Shown: positions 8,028-15,744 of the stretch, piece by piece | Numbering within the stretch: the stretch's first letter is position 1 | Layout: every line of letters starts with the position of its first letter | From: an uncultured Bacteroidales bacterium | GTDB taxonomy: Bacteria; Bacteroidota; Bacteroidia; Bacteroidales; Bacteroidaceae | DNA length: 64,000 bases | Reading direction: 5' to 3' | Assembly (NCBI GenBank): GCA_902801325.1 | Contig: CADCHQ010000006.1 | Coordinates: forward strand, 62,001-126,000 | Notes under the pieces: generated by a model | The model's database searches: none | What the model was told of the DNA's origin: nothing | Seen by the model: the letters and a program-made list of their open reading frames with translations, nothing else | Translations under genes and position numbers: made by a program

Positions 8028-8858
8028 ATGAAAGCGGAAAAGATTCTTTTTATTACGCAAGAAATAAACCCATACGTTCCAGATTCAAATCTTACAACAC
8101 TGGGGCGTGACATTCCCATTACAGCCCTCGACCTGAACCGCGAAGTTCGCACGTTTATGCCCAAGTGGGGAAACATCAACGAACGCCGCAATCAGCTTCA
8201 CCCCGTTCAGCGCATTTCAGGCATGAACCTGATTATCAACGATACCGACTATCAACTTATCATCAAGGTAGCGTCTATTGTGGGAACACGCATGCAGGTC
8301 TATTTCATCGACGATGACGACTTCTTTGCCAAGCGTCTGGAAGAATGCGACCACGATGGCAACGAATATACCGACAATTTCCAGCGTTGTGTGTTCTATG
8401 CCCGTAGTGTGCTTGAGACAGTGAAGAAACTGCGTTGGACACCTGATATCGTGCATTGTCAGGGATGGATTTCGTCGATGGTTCCCATGTATCTCAAGAC
8501 GGCCTATGCCGACGAGCCTTGTTTCCGCGACTGCAGGGTGGTTTACACCGTTTCGCCCAACAAACTGACATTGCCCAGCGGAGAGGATGCCGGACAAGTT
8601 ATTGCCTTCCGCAATGCAGGTCCCGATTGCATTAGCGAATTTGGCGACAACCTGACGCCAAACGACTGGATGAAGCTGGCCATCAAATACTCCGACGGCG
8701 TGGTGTTTGAGCGCAACCTGCCTCAATCTGCCATCATGAAATACGCCAAGGACGCAGGCAAACCCATCATGGCAGGAAAGGGCGTCACACCGAACGACTA
8801 CATCGAATTCTTCGACCAAGTGTGGAGTGAGAACAGACCGACAACTCAAGAAGACTAA
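8028..8858 (+). CDS. Short glycogen/starch synthase (GT5 catalytic-domain protein)
   Basis: A 276-residue protein of the starch-synthase N-domain type (Glyco_transf_5), seen in KILFITQEINPYVPDSNL near the N-terminus and VHCQGWISSMVPMYLK in the middle. It lacks the C-terminal GT1-like half of full-length GlgA (about 480 residues). Short versions annotated as glycogen/starch synthase are usual in Bacteroidales next to panC and a DUF4270 gene, as here. Whether the half-protein is catalytic is unclear. It is followed after 11 bases by the DUF4270 lipoprotein gene, so the two form an operon. It is divergent from panC. Confidence 0.82.
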   Translation: MKAEKILFITQEINPYVPDSNLTTLGRDIPITALDLNREVRTFMPKWGNINERRNQLHPVQRISGMNLIINDTDYQLIIKVASIVGTRMQVYFIDDDDFFAKRLEECDHDGNEYTDNFQRCVFYARSVLETVKKLRWTPDIVHCQGWISSMVPMYLKTAYADEPCFRDCRVVYTVSPNKLTLPSGEDAGQVIAFRNAGPDCISEFGDNLTPNDWMKLAIKYSDGVVFERNLPQSAIMKYAKDAGKPIMAGKGVTPNDYIEFFDQVWSENRPTTQED

Positions 8859-8869
8859 TTCCCACCATC

Positions 8870-10321
8870 ATGCGAAAACTACTTCAAGCCCTCAGCATAT
8901 TACTGACTATTGCTTTTGCCGCTTGTGACGACAACACAGGCACACTGGGCATTCATTCGGAGGAAGACGGCATTACGAACTCCACCGAAGTCTTTGACGT
9001 CACCACACGTTCCATCGCTATGGATTCGGTTGTGGCAAACAGCACGAAGTGTTATTTGGGACGAATCTACGACCCTGAAACCGATACGGAGGTCAACGCA
9101 AGCTTTGCCGCTCAGTTCCACACGACTGAGGACTATCAGTTCCCTCCACGCGATGTGATGGTAGGCGACGTTGACAACGTGGAGACACGTGGTGTCCTTC
9201 AGTGCGATTCGTGCGAGGTGCATCTCTATTTCGAGAGCTATCTTGGCGACGACAGCAATCCCATGAAACTGGAGGTTTACGAGCTTTCTGACAAGGAAAT
9301 TCTCAGTGAGGATTCCGTTTACTACACGGACATCGACTTGTCGAAATACCTGAAGGCTGATGCAGAGCCCATTGCCGAGCGCATCTTTACGCCTAAGGAC
9401 TACAATCAGGCCTCTACTACCCTATCCGGTTCATCGTATAACCCCAATGTGAAGATTACGTTGCCCACCTCCCTTGGACAACGCATTCTGGAGAAGTATT
9501 ACGAGAAGCCGAGCAATTTTGCCGACTCGTACCACTTCATTCGCAACGTCTTCCCAGGTCTTTACTTCCGCACGTCGAACAGCGAAGGCACAATGCTCAC
9601 GGTTTACGTGGGTACACTGAACATTTTCTATCGTTACGCCGATGAGGTGGAAGACACCGTCTACAACGCTGTCACCCGCTTTGCTTCCACGCCAGAAGTC
9701 ATTCAGAGCACGCACTTCGACAATAGTGACCTGACAACCCTGCTGAACGACAACAGTTGCACATACTTGAAGACGCCTGCCGGCATTTGCACAGAAATGA
9801 CTCTGCCCATCGAAGACCTGTTCATGGGCAAGCACGCAACGGACAGCATCAGTCTTGCTCGCATCGTGCTTACACGTTACAACAAGACGCAAAACGAGTA
9901 TCAGTTGGGCACTCCATCCGAACTGCTAATGGTGAGAAAGGGCGAACTGCGCGACTTCTTTGCCAGCAACCACGTTGCCAATGGTCGAACGAGTTACACC
10001 ACTTCTTTCAAATCTTCCGACAATACTTACACCTTCGACAACATCTGTCGCCTGCTCGTCTATTGCAAGCGCGAATACGAAACCAAGAAGGCTGCATACG
10101 AAAAAGGTGGAATCACAAGCGAGGAATGGAACAAGTACGCCGAGGAATGGAACAAAGTGGTTCTGGTTCCTGTTACTACCAGTTCTACGACTCGCGACGG
10201 CTACACCTATCAGGTGAGCGTAAATCACGACCTTAACCTCAACAGCATCCGACTTGTTGGAGGAGAAACACCCATCAAGATGCAAGTCGTGTACAGCAAG
10301 TTCAAGCATGCGGGAGAATGA
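8870..10321 (+). CDS. DUF4270 family lipoprotein
   Basis: A 483-residue lipoprotein with lipobox IAFAAC and Asp-rich residues after the Cys (CDDNTGTLG). The early stretch EVFDVTTRSIAMDSVVANSTKCYLGRIYDPETDT is, from memory, characteristic of the DUF4270 family of Bacteroidetes outer-membrane-associated proteins. Function is unknown. It is co-transcribed with the short starch synthase (gap 11 bases), a pairing seen widely in the order. The mature part appears all-beta and has no recognisable enzymatic motif. Confidence 0.8.
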   Translation: MRKLLQALSILLTIAFAACDDNTGTLGIHSEEDGITNSTEVFDVTTRSIAMDSVVANSTKCYLGRIYDPETDTEVNASFAAQFHTTEDYQFPPRDVMVGDVDNVETRGVLQCDSCEVHLYFESYLGDDSNPMKLEVYELSDKEILSEDSVYYTDIDLSKYLKADAEPIAERIFTPKDYNQASTTLSGSSYNPNVKITLPTSLGQRILEKYYEKPSNFADSYHFIRNVFPGLYFRTSNSEGTMLTVYVGTLNIFYRYADEVEDTVYNAVTRFASTPEVIQSTHFDNSDLTTLLNDNSCTYLKTPAGICTEMTLPIEDLFMGKHATDSISLARIVLTRYNKTQNEYQLGTPSELLMVRKGELRDFFASNHVANGRTSYTTSFKSSDNTYTFDNICRLLVYCKREYETKKAAYEKGGITSEEWNKYAEEWNKVVLVPVTTSSTTRDGYTYQVSVNHDLNLNSIRLVGGETPIKMQVVYSKFKHAGE

Positions 10322-10400
10322 TTGCGCTTCGCTAAGTTAAAAGTTAAAAATTAAAAATGACTTTCGATTGAGCGTGAGCAAACTCAAACGGAGTTAAAAT
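10322..10400. repeat. Short composite repeat before the LOG-like gene
   Basis: A tandem AGTTAAAA-type run (10335-10358) is followed by TTGAGCGTGAGCAAACTCAAA (core about 10367-10387) and another GTTAAAA. It is a small member of the composite repeat class also seen at 129-370, 6404-6524 and 33566-33708. Confidence 0.55.
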
Positions 10401-11534
10401 ATGCGTCCGAATTACGTTGAAATAAAGACACAAGAGCAACTGGCAGAAGTGCTTGCCGGTCCTACCGATGTGCCTTTGCGACGCTTGGCCTTCCACAGTG
10501 TGGACCTTCGATTGCAAGCCGAAGCCGCTCTCGCACACAAATACAGCCAATGCATCTTTCTTTCCTGTCAGATGCCTCATGGCCTCAAGCGAATGTTTAC
10601 CGACAGCCTCGTGTTTCCCGACATGGGCGAACTGTTTCGCTTTCAGACGGAACTCTACACGGCCGAGACCCTGTATGACGGTTATGTAGTGGGACAACCC
10701 GAGACCCTGAGCAAGAGCTTCGACGGACGCGTTTACAAGCACTATCTGGAACGCGGTAAACAGACCACAGACATCAAGGAAACCCTTGCCCGCACACTTC
10801 ACGATCACTCCATCAGCAACTCACTCCACCACTTCCTCGACGACTATCGAGAGCACGACATCATCGGCGTGATGGGCGGACACGGCATGTTGCGAACTGA
10901 CGTTCACTATCGCCAGATTGCCCAGATAAGCAAAACGCTGACGGAGAAGGGAAAACTGATGATTAGCGGTGGAGGTCCAGGCGCAATGGAAGCCACGCAT
11001 CTGGGTGCTTGGATGGCTGGACGAAACCAGAAAGAACTTGACGAGGCTCTGGCACTCATCAGTCAGGTTCCAAGTTTCTCCGACACTCTTTGGCTCGATA
11101 CCGCTTTCCAAGTTAGGGAAAGGTTTCCGCAGACACAAGGTTACAAAAGTCTCGGGATTCCCACTTGGCTCTATGGCCACGAGCCTTCAACCCCACTTGC
11201 CACACACATTGCCAAATACTTCGACAACTCCATTCGCGAGGACGGCATTCTAACTATTGCCAAGGGCGGCATCATCTTCACGCCAGGCTCAGCAGGCACT
11301 TTGCAGGAAATCTTTCAGGATGCTGTGCAGAACCACTACATGTCGTTTGGCTACGCAAGTCCGATGGTGTTCATGGACAAGGACTACTGGCAATCGGAAG
11401 TTCCCGTCTATCCGCTTATCCAAGACCTTGTAGGCAAGGGACGCTACAAGAATCTCATTCTTGCCATAAGCGACGATTGCGACGAGATTGTGGAGGAAAT
11501 CATGCGCTTCACTCCTCCGTGTGGTAACGGATAA
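10401..11534 (+). CDS. LOG-like Rossmann nucleotide-binding protein
   Basis: A 377-residue protein whose C-terminal two thirds resemble the LOG/lysine-decarboxylase-like fold: GVMGGHGMLR (about 155), ISGGGPGAMEATHLG (about 190) and TPGSAGTLQEIFQDA (about 295). The last is the phosphate-binding motif usually PGGxGTxxE; here Gly-Gly is replaced by Gly-Ser-Ala, so phosphoribohydrolase activity on cytokinin-type or other nucleotides is uncertain. The N-terminal 110 residues are an extension not found in short LOG proteins. Its 3' end overlaps the convergent M64 gene by 26 bases. Confidence 0.75.
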   Translation: MRPNYVEIKTQEQLAEVLAGPTDVPLRRLAFHSVDLRLQAEAALAHKYSQCIFLSCQMPHGLKRMFTDSLVFPDMGELFRFQTELYTAETLYDGYVVGQPETLSKSFDGRVYKHYLERGKQTTDIKETLARTLHDHSISNSLHHFLDDYREHDIIGVMGGHGMLRTDVHYRQIAQISKTLTEKGKLMISGGGPGAMEATHLGAWMAGRNQKELDEALALISQVPSFSDTLWLDTAFQVRERFPQTQGYKSLGIPTWLYGHEPSTPLATHIAKYFDNSIREDGILTIAKGGIIFTPGSAGTLQEIFQDAVQNHYMSFGYASPMVFMDKDYWQSEVPVYPLIQDLVGKGRYKNLILAISDDCDEIVEEIMRFTPPCGNG

Positions 11535-12795
11535 TGCGGCGTATAGCCCTTTCGCACACTGGGCAGAAGACAGGCGCATCATTGACCTTCATCCTACATT
11601 CCTGCGTTGGGCGGTAAACGCCTTTCGACTGATAGCCTGCACCCTCATAAACCCCAACTTTCGTGTAAACGTCCTTCCCGTCAGGTTTGGTGGGAATAGC
11701 GGTCTTGCGCTTCAGCATATCCTTCCATTTCGAATCGAAATCGACCAACGTGGTGATGTTGGGTTCCCAAGGTTCCGTATCGTCGGGATATGAAGTCTCA
11801 AACATATCGTCGTAGAAATACTCGTCGGCAAGTCCACCAAACGAATGTCCGAATTCGTGCACTACTACAGGACGTGCGGCTTCGTTATGGGCAGCCGACA
11901 GCACATAACTATTGTAAACGCCTCCACCACCATAGTGATCGGTATTGGCAAGTATAATGATGTGTTCGTAGGGAATGCCCGAAAGCACGTCATGGAGTCG
12001 ATGTATGCGCAGTGTGGTGAGGTAGCGATCGCTGTAGAACGTGTCGAAATGGCTTCCCAGAGCCGTCTTTAGCCATAGTCCTTGGTGTGGGATAGAAACA
12101 CCGCTCTCGGCAGAAGGAACGGTAACAGCGATGAAATTGAAACGTTCCTTTTCGCTCTTGAAGGGTTCGTGGGCAAGTAGTGCGTCGACAGTGGTCTCAC
12201 AATCCTGCAGGAAGACATCCATCTCCTCTGCCGTATAGCCTTCTGCCACGATAGCCACATTGATGCAATGGCCTTGAAAGCTTCCTCGACGCACATAACG
12301 CCAAGGTTCGATGCCCTTCGAGCCTAGGCGCTCGACGAGAATGTCTGAGGTGCGAACGCGGTGAGTAAGGCGTGCTCTCTCGCGTCTGTGCGTGTCTGTC
12401 AGGCGCAGGGTTACATCTACGTCCTGTTTGGGCATAGGGATGAGCATTGTGTGCTCAAACGAGCGCCACAGCTGGGTGGCTTCCTCATAGGTCTGCCACT
12501 CCTGGAACAGCGTGGAGAACGACTGGCAATAGAGCGTGTCCCTGCCCAGCGTGTCAGTAACAAACAACTGTCCATTGCCCTCCAGAGCCAGTTTGCTCAG
12601 GTTCACTCTGCGACCGTACCACCCAGCAGTCAGCTTCATGCCTGCAAGACTAATTACCTGCTCGCTGTGGTTTCCGCTCAGGGTATAGTCGAGACGCAGT
12701 GTCTGGTCCTCGAAGTAGTCTTCGAAGCGCACTTGCGAACGGGTTGTCGTTGCCGCAATCAAGAGGGCGATAAGCAGTAGAATGTGTCTTTTCAT
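11509..12795 (-). CDS. Secreted M64 family zinc metallopeptidase
   Basis: A 428-residue protein with a signal peptide (MKRHILLLIALLIAATTTRSQ). The metal site is HEFGHSFGGLADEY with H313, E314 and H317 and the downstream acidic/aromatic extension typical of M64 (IgA-peptidase family, the Clostridium ramosum enzyme). An N-terminal beta domain (M64_N type) precedes it. Similar proteins in gut Bacteroidales are exported; they are only distantly related to the enzyme shown to cleave IgA, so that substrate should not be assumed. The ATG at 12795 is chosen because the promoter at 12815-12846 lies inside the longer reading frame. Confidence 0.9.
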   Translation of the reverse strand: MKRHILLLIALLIAATTTRSQVRFEDYFEDQTLRLDYTLSGNHSEQVISLAGMKLTAGWYGRRVNLSKLALEGNGQLFVTDTLGRDTLYCQSFSTLFQEWQTYEEATQLWRSFEHTMLIPMPKQDVDVTLRLTDTHRRERARLTHRVRTSDILVERLGSKGIEPWRYVRRGSFQGHCINVAIVAEGYTAEEMDVFLQDCETTVDALLAHEPFKSEKERFNFIAVTVPSAESGVSIPHQGLWLKTALGSHFDTFYSDRYLTTLRIHRLHDVLSGIPYEHIIILANTDHYGGGGVYNSYVLSAAHNEAARPVVVHEFGHSFGGLADEYFYDDMFETSYPDDTEPWEPNITTLVDFDSKWKDMLKRKTAIPTKPDGKDVYTKVGVYEGAGYQSKGVYRPTQECRMKVNDAPVFCPVCERAIRRIIRYHTEE

Positions 12796-12814
12796 CGGCT
12801 TTTTATTTACAATA

Positions 12815-12846
12815 CAAAGATACAAAATAATTCCGACATATGCAAA
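12815..12846 (-). promoter_or_regulatory. Promoter for the M64 peptidase
   Basis: On the minus strand TTTG (12846-12843), 20-base spacer, TATCTTTG (12822-12815), 20 bases before the ATG. A perfect consensus match. Confidence 0.8.
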
Positions 12847-12890
12847 TTTCATCTATCAAATTGCGGCGTTATTATGCACGAAACTAATTT

Positions 12891-13190
12891 TGCCACATTT
12901 GCCACATGCCACATGCCACATTTAGTAGGGTTTTGAGGACAGAAAATAAAATGAACATGGTTAATATATTGATTATCAATATATTATAATAATAGTAAAT
13001 TACTTAGTAGTATGTAATTATACTCTATTTCATGCTTTTTTGTCGTATTTCAGCTCATTTTGTACGCGAAAGTATAATAATGTATCGTGTAGGAGCAGTT
13101 TATAATTTTTCTCCTCTTTTTGCCCCTTTCCCATTGTCAGACTATTGAAGGTGCTTAATGTGGCATGTGGCAAAAGTGGCAAAAGTGGCA
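12891..13190. repeat. AT-rich 300-bp segment bounded by GCCACAT inverted repeats
   Basis: The left end (12891-12923) is a run of TGCCACAT units; the right end (13157-13190) is its inverted counterpart, GTGGCAT/GTGGCAAAA units, about 33 bases each. The 233 bases between have no gene but contain a near-perfect palindrome TAATATATTGA-TTA-TCAATATATTA (12962-12986). The whole intergenic interval 12847-13291 shows nothing else. It could be a non-autonomous mobile element or remnant. Confidence 0.55.
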
Positions 13191-13291
13191 TTTTTGTTCG
13201 GAGTAGGAAAAAACCTCGATGAAATGGGACAAAAATGAGAGCCCCATCTGGAGCCCTCATCCTGTTTTTATCGAAAAATGGTGAAAAAGGC

Positions 13292-13738
13292 TTATTTTGC
13301 CTCCTTATTCAGGCCGAAAAAGCCCTTAATTTTATCCAAAATACCGCTCTTTTTCACCTCTTCAGTGCCTTTGTCGAGCAATTCGCCTGCATCTTCCATG
13401 ATGTCTTCCACCTTTTCCTTGGCGGCTTTCAGGGCTTCGCTCTGCTTTACGTCCTCTACGAAATCGGCAACCTTCTCTTTGGCTTCTCCAAGTGCGTCAA
13501 CAACCTTATCCTTAGCCTCTTGCAGGTTCTCGCTTTTCTTCAGCTCTTCAATCTTTTCCTTGGCTGTGTCCACCAGATCGCCAACTTTTTCCTTGGCGGC
13601 CTTCAGGCTTTCGTTCTCATTCAGGTCATTAATCAGGCCTTCAACTTTCTCTTTTACGTCGTTAACAACGTTTTGGATGTCCGATTTCTGCTCCTCAATG
13701 GGTGTGCTTTCCACTTTTTGTTCTTCTTGGGGTCTCAT
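13292..13738 (-). CDS. LEA-like amphipathic helical protein
   Basis: A 148-residue highly charged protein with no signal peptide. Units like LKAAKEKVGDLVDTAKEKIE, LQEAKDKVVDALGEAKEKVA and LKAAKEKVEDIMEDAGELL repeat at about 30-32 residues and give continuous amphipathic helix, as in late-embryogenesis-abundant and YtxH-like stress proteins. The C-terminus GILDKIKGFFGLNKEAK looks like a membrane-binding amphipathic helix. Function is unknown; protection of membranes or proteins under stress is an inference. It has its own promoter at 13814-13845. Confidence 0.75.
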   Translation of the reverse strand: MRPQEEQKVESTPIEEQKSDIQNVVNDVKEKVEGLINDLNENESLKAAKEKVGDLVDTAKEKIEELKKSENLQEAKDKVVDALGEAKEKVADFVEDVKQSEALKAAKEKVEDIMEDAGELLDKGTEEVKKSGILDKIKGFFGLNKEAK

Positions 13739-13813
13739 GGTCTTGAATGTTTATAACGTTCTGCCTACGCCCTTTATAGCGGTTCGGCTTTTTCTATGTC
13801 ATTAATTTGCAAG

Positions 13814-13845
13814 CAAATATAGACATTTCAGCCATTTCTGACAAA
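13814..13845 (-). promoter_or_regulatory. Promoter for the LEA-like gene
   Basis: On the minus strand TTTG (13845-13842), 20-base spacer, TATATTTG (13821-13814). The transcript would have a leader of about 70 bases before the ATG at 13738. Confidence 0.72.
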
Positions 13846-13874
13846 TATTTCAGCGACAATTTTCATGGACATGT

Positions 13875-15503
13875 TCAAAGTGTCATCAGCCGACGCTCAA
13901 ATTCACTCTTGTCGAGGACGGAATTGTTTCGTATCCGACTGCGATAGTTATATACGGTGGTGGTCGAACAATTCAGGAAATGTGCAATCTCTGATGTGTC
14001 AGCGACCCCCAGGCGAATCAGTGCAAAGATGCGCAGTTCGGTGTTTAGCAGCTCACCCTGGCGAAGCTGAATGACAGCGTCTTCTCGTAGCATCGCATTG
14101 AAATGTTCTACAAATTTTGGATGAATATCAAGGAAGGCCTTGTCAAATTGCATGAGGAAACGTTGTTGCTCATCTTCGACAAACGCATCGCTTTTGATGA
14201 GTTGTTTCATGAGTTCGTCAGTTTGCTTATACTTTGCCAGTTTGAGCAAACTTCGGCGAAATTGGTCGAAAGAATCGATGTACGAACGGCACTGGCCAAG
14301 ATAGAAAGCTATGTATTCATCCTTGAGGCGGTCCGTGGCTGTCAGCTGTCGGTTTGCATTTTCCAATTGCTGGTTTGAGTTGGCCAGTAACGTGTTTGAG
14401 TTCGCTATTTGGCGCCGGGAGTGTGCCAACTTCTTAGCCAGCTTGCGCAGGTGTATGAAGGCACCCATTACCGTTAGGGCGAACAATGCCAGGATGGCCA
14501 TGGTCATACGCTCACGAGTGCGTTGCATGCTCTCCTTTTGTTTATAGGCCTTGTCGATAATTGGGAAGATACTGCCTGCCTCCAACGCACGCAAACGAGC
14601 CTTGCAAAAATTAGCATCTTCCATAGAACATAGCATGTATTTGTAAGCACGCTCTATGTCACCGTTCTTGTACAACTCTGCAGCCAGCATGGGAAGTGCA
14701 ACATACTCAGTTACACCCCGCCGCAGGTCGGTGACGGCTGTTTGGGCAAGATAATAGAGAAATGCTGTGCGCTGTTGTTTCTGTTGATGTGCAACAGCAA
14801 GATTGTATGATACATAGGCACGTTCTGTTCCTTGTGATTTCTCATAGTCATCAAGAAGCAGGTGGAGTGCGCTGTCGGCCTGATTCCGCTCGATGAACAT
14901 GTCTGCCATGACTATGTCGCGCCCTATCCCAGGCAATTCATAGCGCAGTATGGAATCTCTATATTGTTGCGTCAGCTCCTTATAAGTGTCGCTAAGTTCC
15001 TTGACAGAAATGTAGTCGGCCATCCATCCATATACGGTTCGTGAAGTATGGAAGTAAGCCAGTTTCGTAGCCTCGTCGAGTTGGGCCGGCTCAATGATCT
15101 TCAGCATTTCCATAGCAGCATTATAGAGTCCGACCACTGCATAGACGTCGGCATAACGAATCGTTACAGTATGCTGGAGATGCAGGTCTGAATCGTATGT
15201 CGGATGCTGCGTAATGAGGTTGAGAAAATAGAGGGCAGAGTCGCTCTGAAAGCGCGAATATTGCTCCTCAAGCTCAAGATAGAGGTCAACGAGTTTCCTC
15301 CCATGGCTTCTGGCAACAATCGAATGCAGGCTGTCCGTAAATTGCTGTCGTTGAGCCCTGTAATCTAATTTGTGCGCAATATCATCATCAAGCTGATAGA
15401 GTGTCTCCCTCAATTGTTTTGAAGTAATGTCAGTTTGTGTTTGTGCAACGAGTTGTGTGACAAACACAAGCAAGCAATATGCAACGATGGATAGTTTTCT
15501 CAT
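13875..15503 (-). CDS. susR: SusR-like membrane-bound transcriptional activator (DUF6377 type)
   Basis: A 542-residue protein with signal peptide, a helical TPR-like sensor region (about 25-325), one membrane segment (about 331-350, MAILALFALTVMGAFIHL), a coiled coil (SNTLLANSNQQLENANRQL) and a C-terminal HTH (about 485-527, ending in STTTVYNYRSRIRNNS). This is the architecture and length of Bacteroides SusR, which activates the starch genes in response to maltose and longer oligosaccharides. It is divergent from susA, the expected place. Identification rests on architecture and context; no sensor residues are known to me. Confidence 0.85.
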   Translation of the reverse strand: MRKLSIVAYCLLVFVTQLVAQTQTDITSKQLRETLYQLDDDIAHKLDYRAQRQQFTDSLHSIVARSHGRKLVDLYLELEEQYSRFQSDSALYFLNLITQHPTYDSDLHLQHTVTIRYADVYAVVGLYNAAMEMLKIIEPAQLDEATKLAYFHTSRTVYGWMADYISVKELSDTYKELTQQYRDSILRYELPGIGRDIVMADMFIERNQADSALHLLLDDYEKSQGTERAYVSYNLAVAHQQKQQRTAFLYYLAQTAVTDLRRGVTEYVALPMLAAELYKNGDIERAYKYMLCSMEDANFCKARLRALEAGSIFPIIDKAYKQKESMQRTRERMTMAILALFALTVMGAFIHLRKLAKKLAHSRRQIANSNTLLANSNQQLENANRQLTATDRLKDEYIAFYLGQCRSYIDSFDQFRRSLLKLAKYKQTDELMKQLIKSDAFVEDEQQRFLMQFDKAFLDIHPKFVEHFNAMLREDAVIQLRQGELLNTELRIFALIRLGVADTSEIAHFLNCSTTTVYNYRSRIRNNSVLDKSEFERRLMTL

Positions 15504-15526
15504 AGTTTTTCATGTTTAGGTGGGCA

Positions 15527-15557
15527 TAAAGTTACATATATCTCTTGAAAGCACAAA
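15527..15557 (-). promoter_or_regulatory. Probable susR promoter
   Basis: On the minus strand TTTG (15557-15554), 19-base spacer and TAACTTTA (15534-15527), one base off the -7 consensus, 24 bases before the susR ATG. Confidence 0.5.
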
Positions 15558-15698
15558 ATATTTTTGCAAAATATTGTTATTTCTATTTATATTTTTTAGT
15601 ATGGTATGTTATTGTTAAACTATTGATTAATAAGATAGTAATCGATTTTCTAATTTATATTTTGAGTTATATCATAGATTTTGTGTCTCAAAACGACC

Positions 15699-15706
15699 TA
15701 ATTTTG
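15699..15706 (+). promoter_or_regulatory. -7 element of the susA promoter
   Basis: TAATTTTG, 38 bases before the susA ATG. A TTTG at 15680-15683 is at a shorter than normal spacing (15 bases), as might be expected of an activator-dependent promoter. The 241-base susR-susA gap is very AT-rich and must contain the SusR operator, which I cannot delimit. Confidence 0.55.
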
Positions 15707-15744
15707 TACCGAGCTATTAACTTATTATTAAATTGATTGATGCC

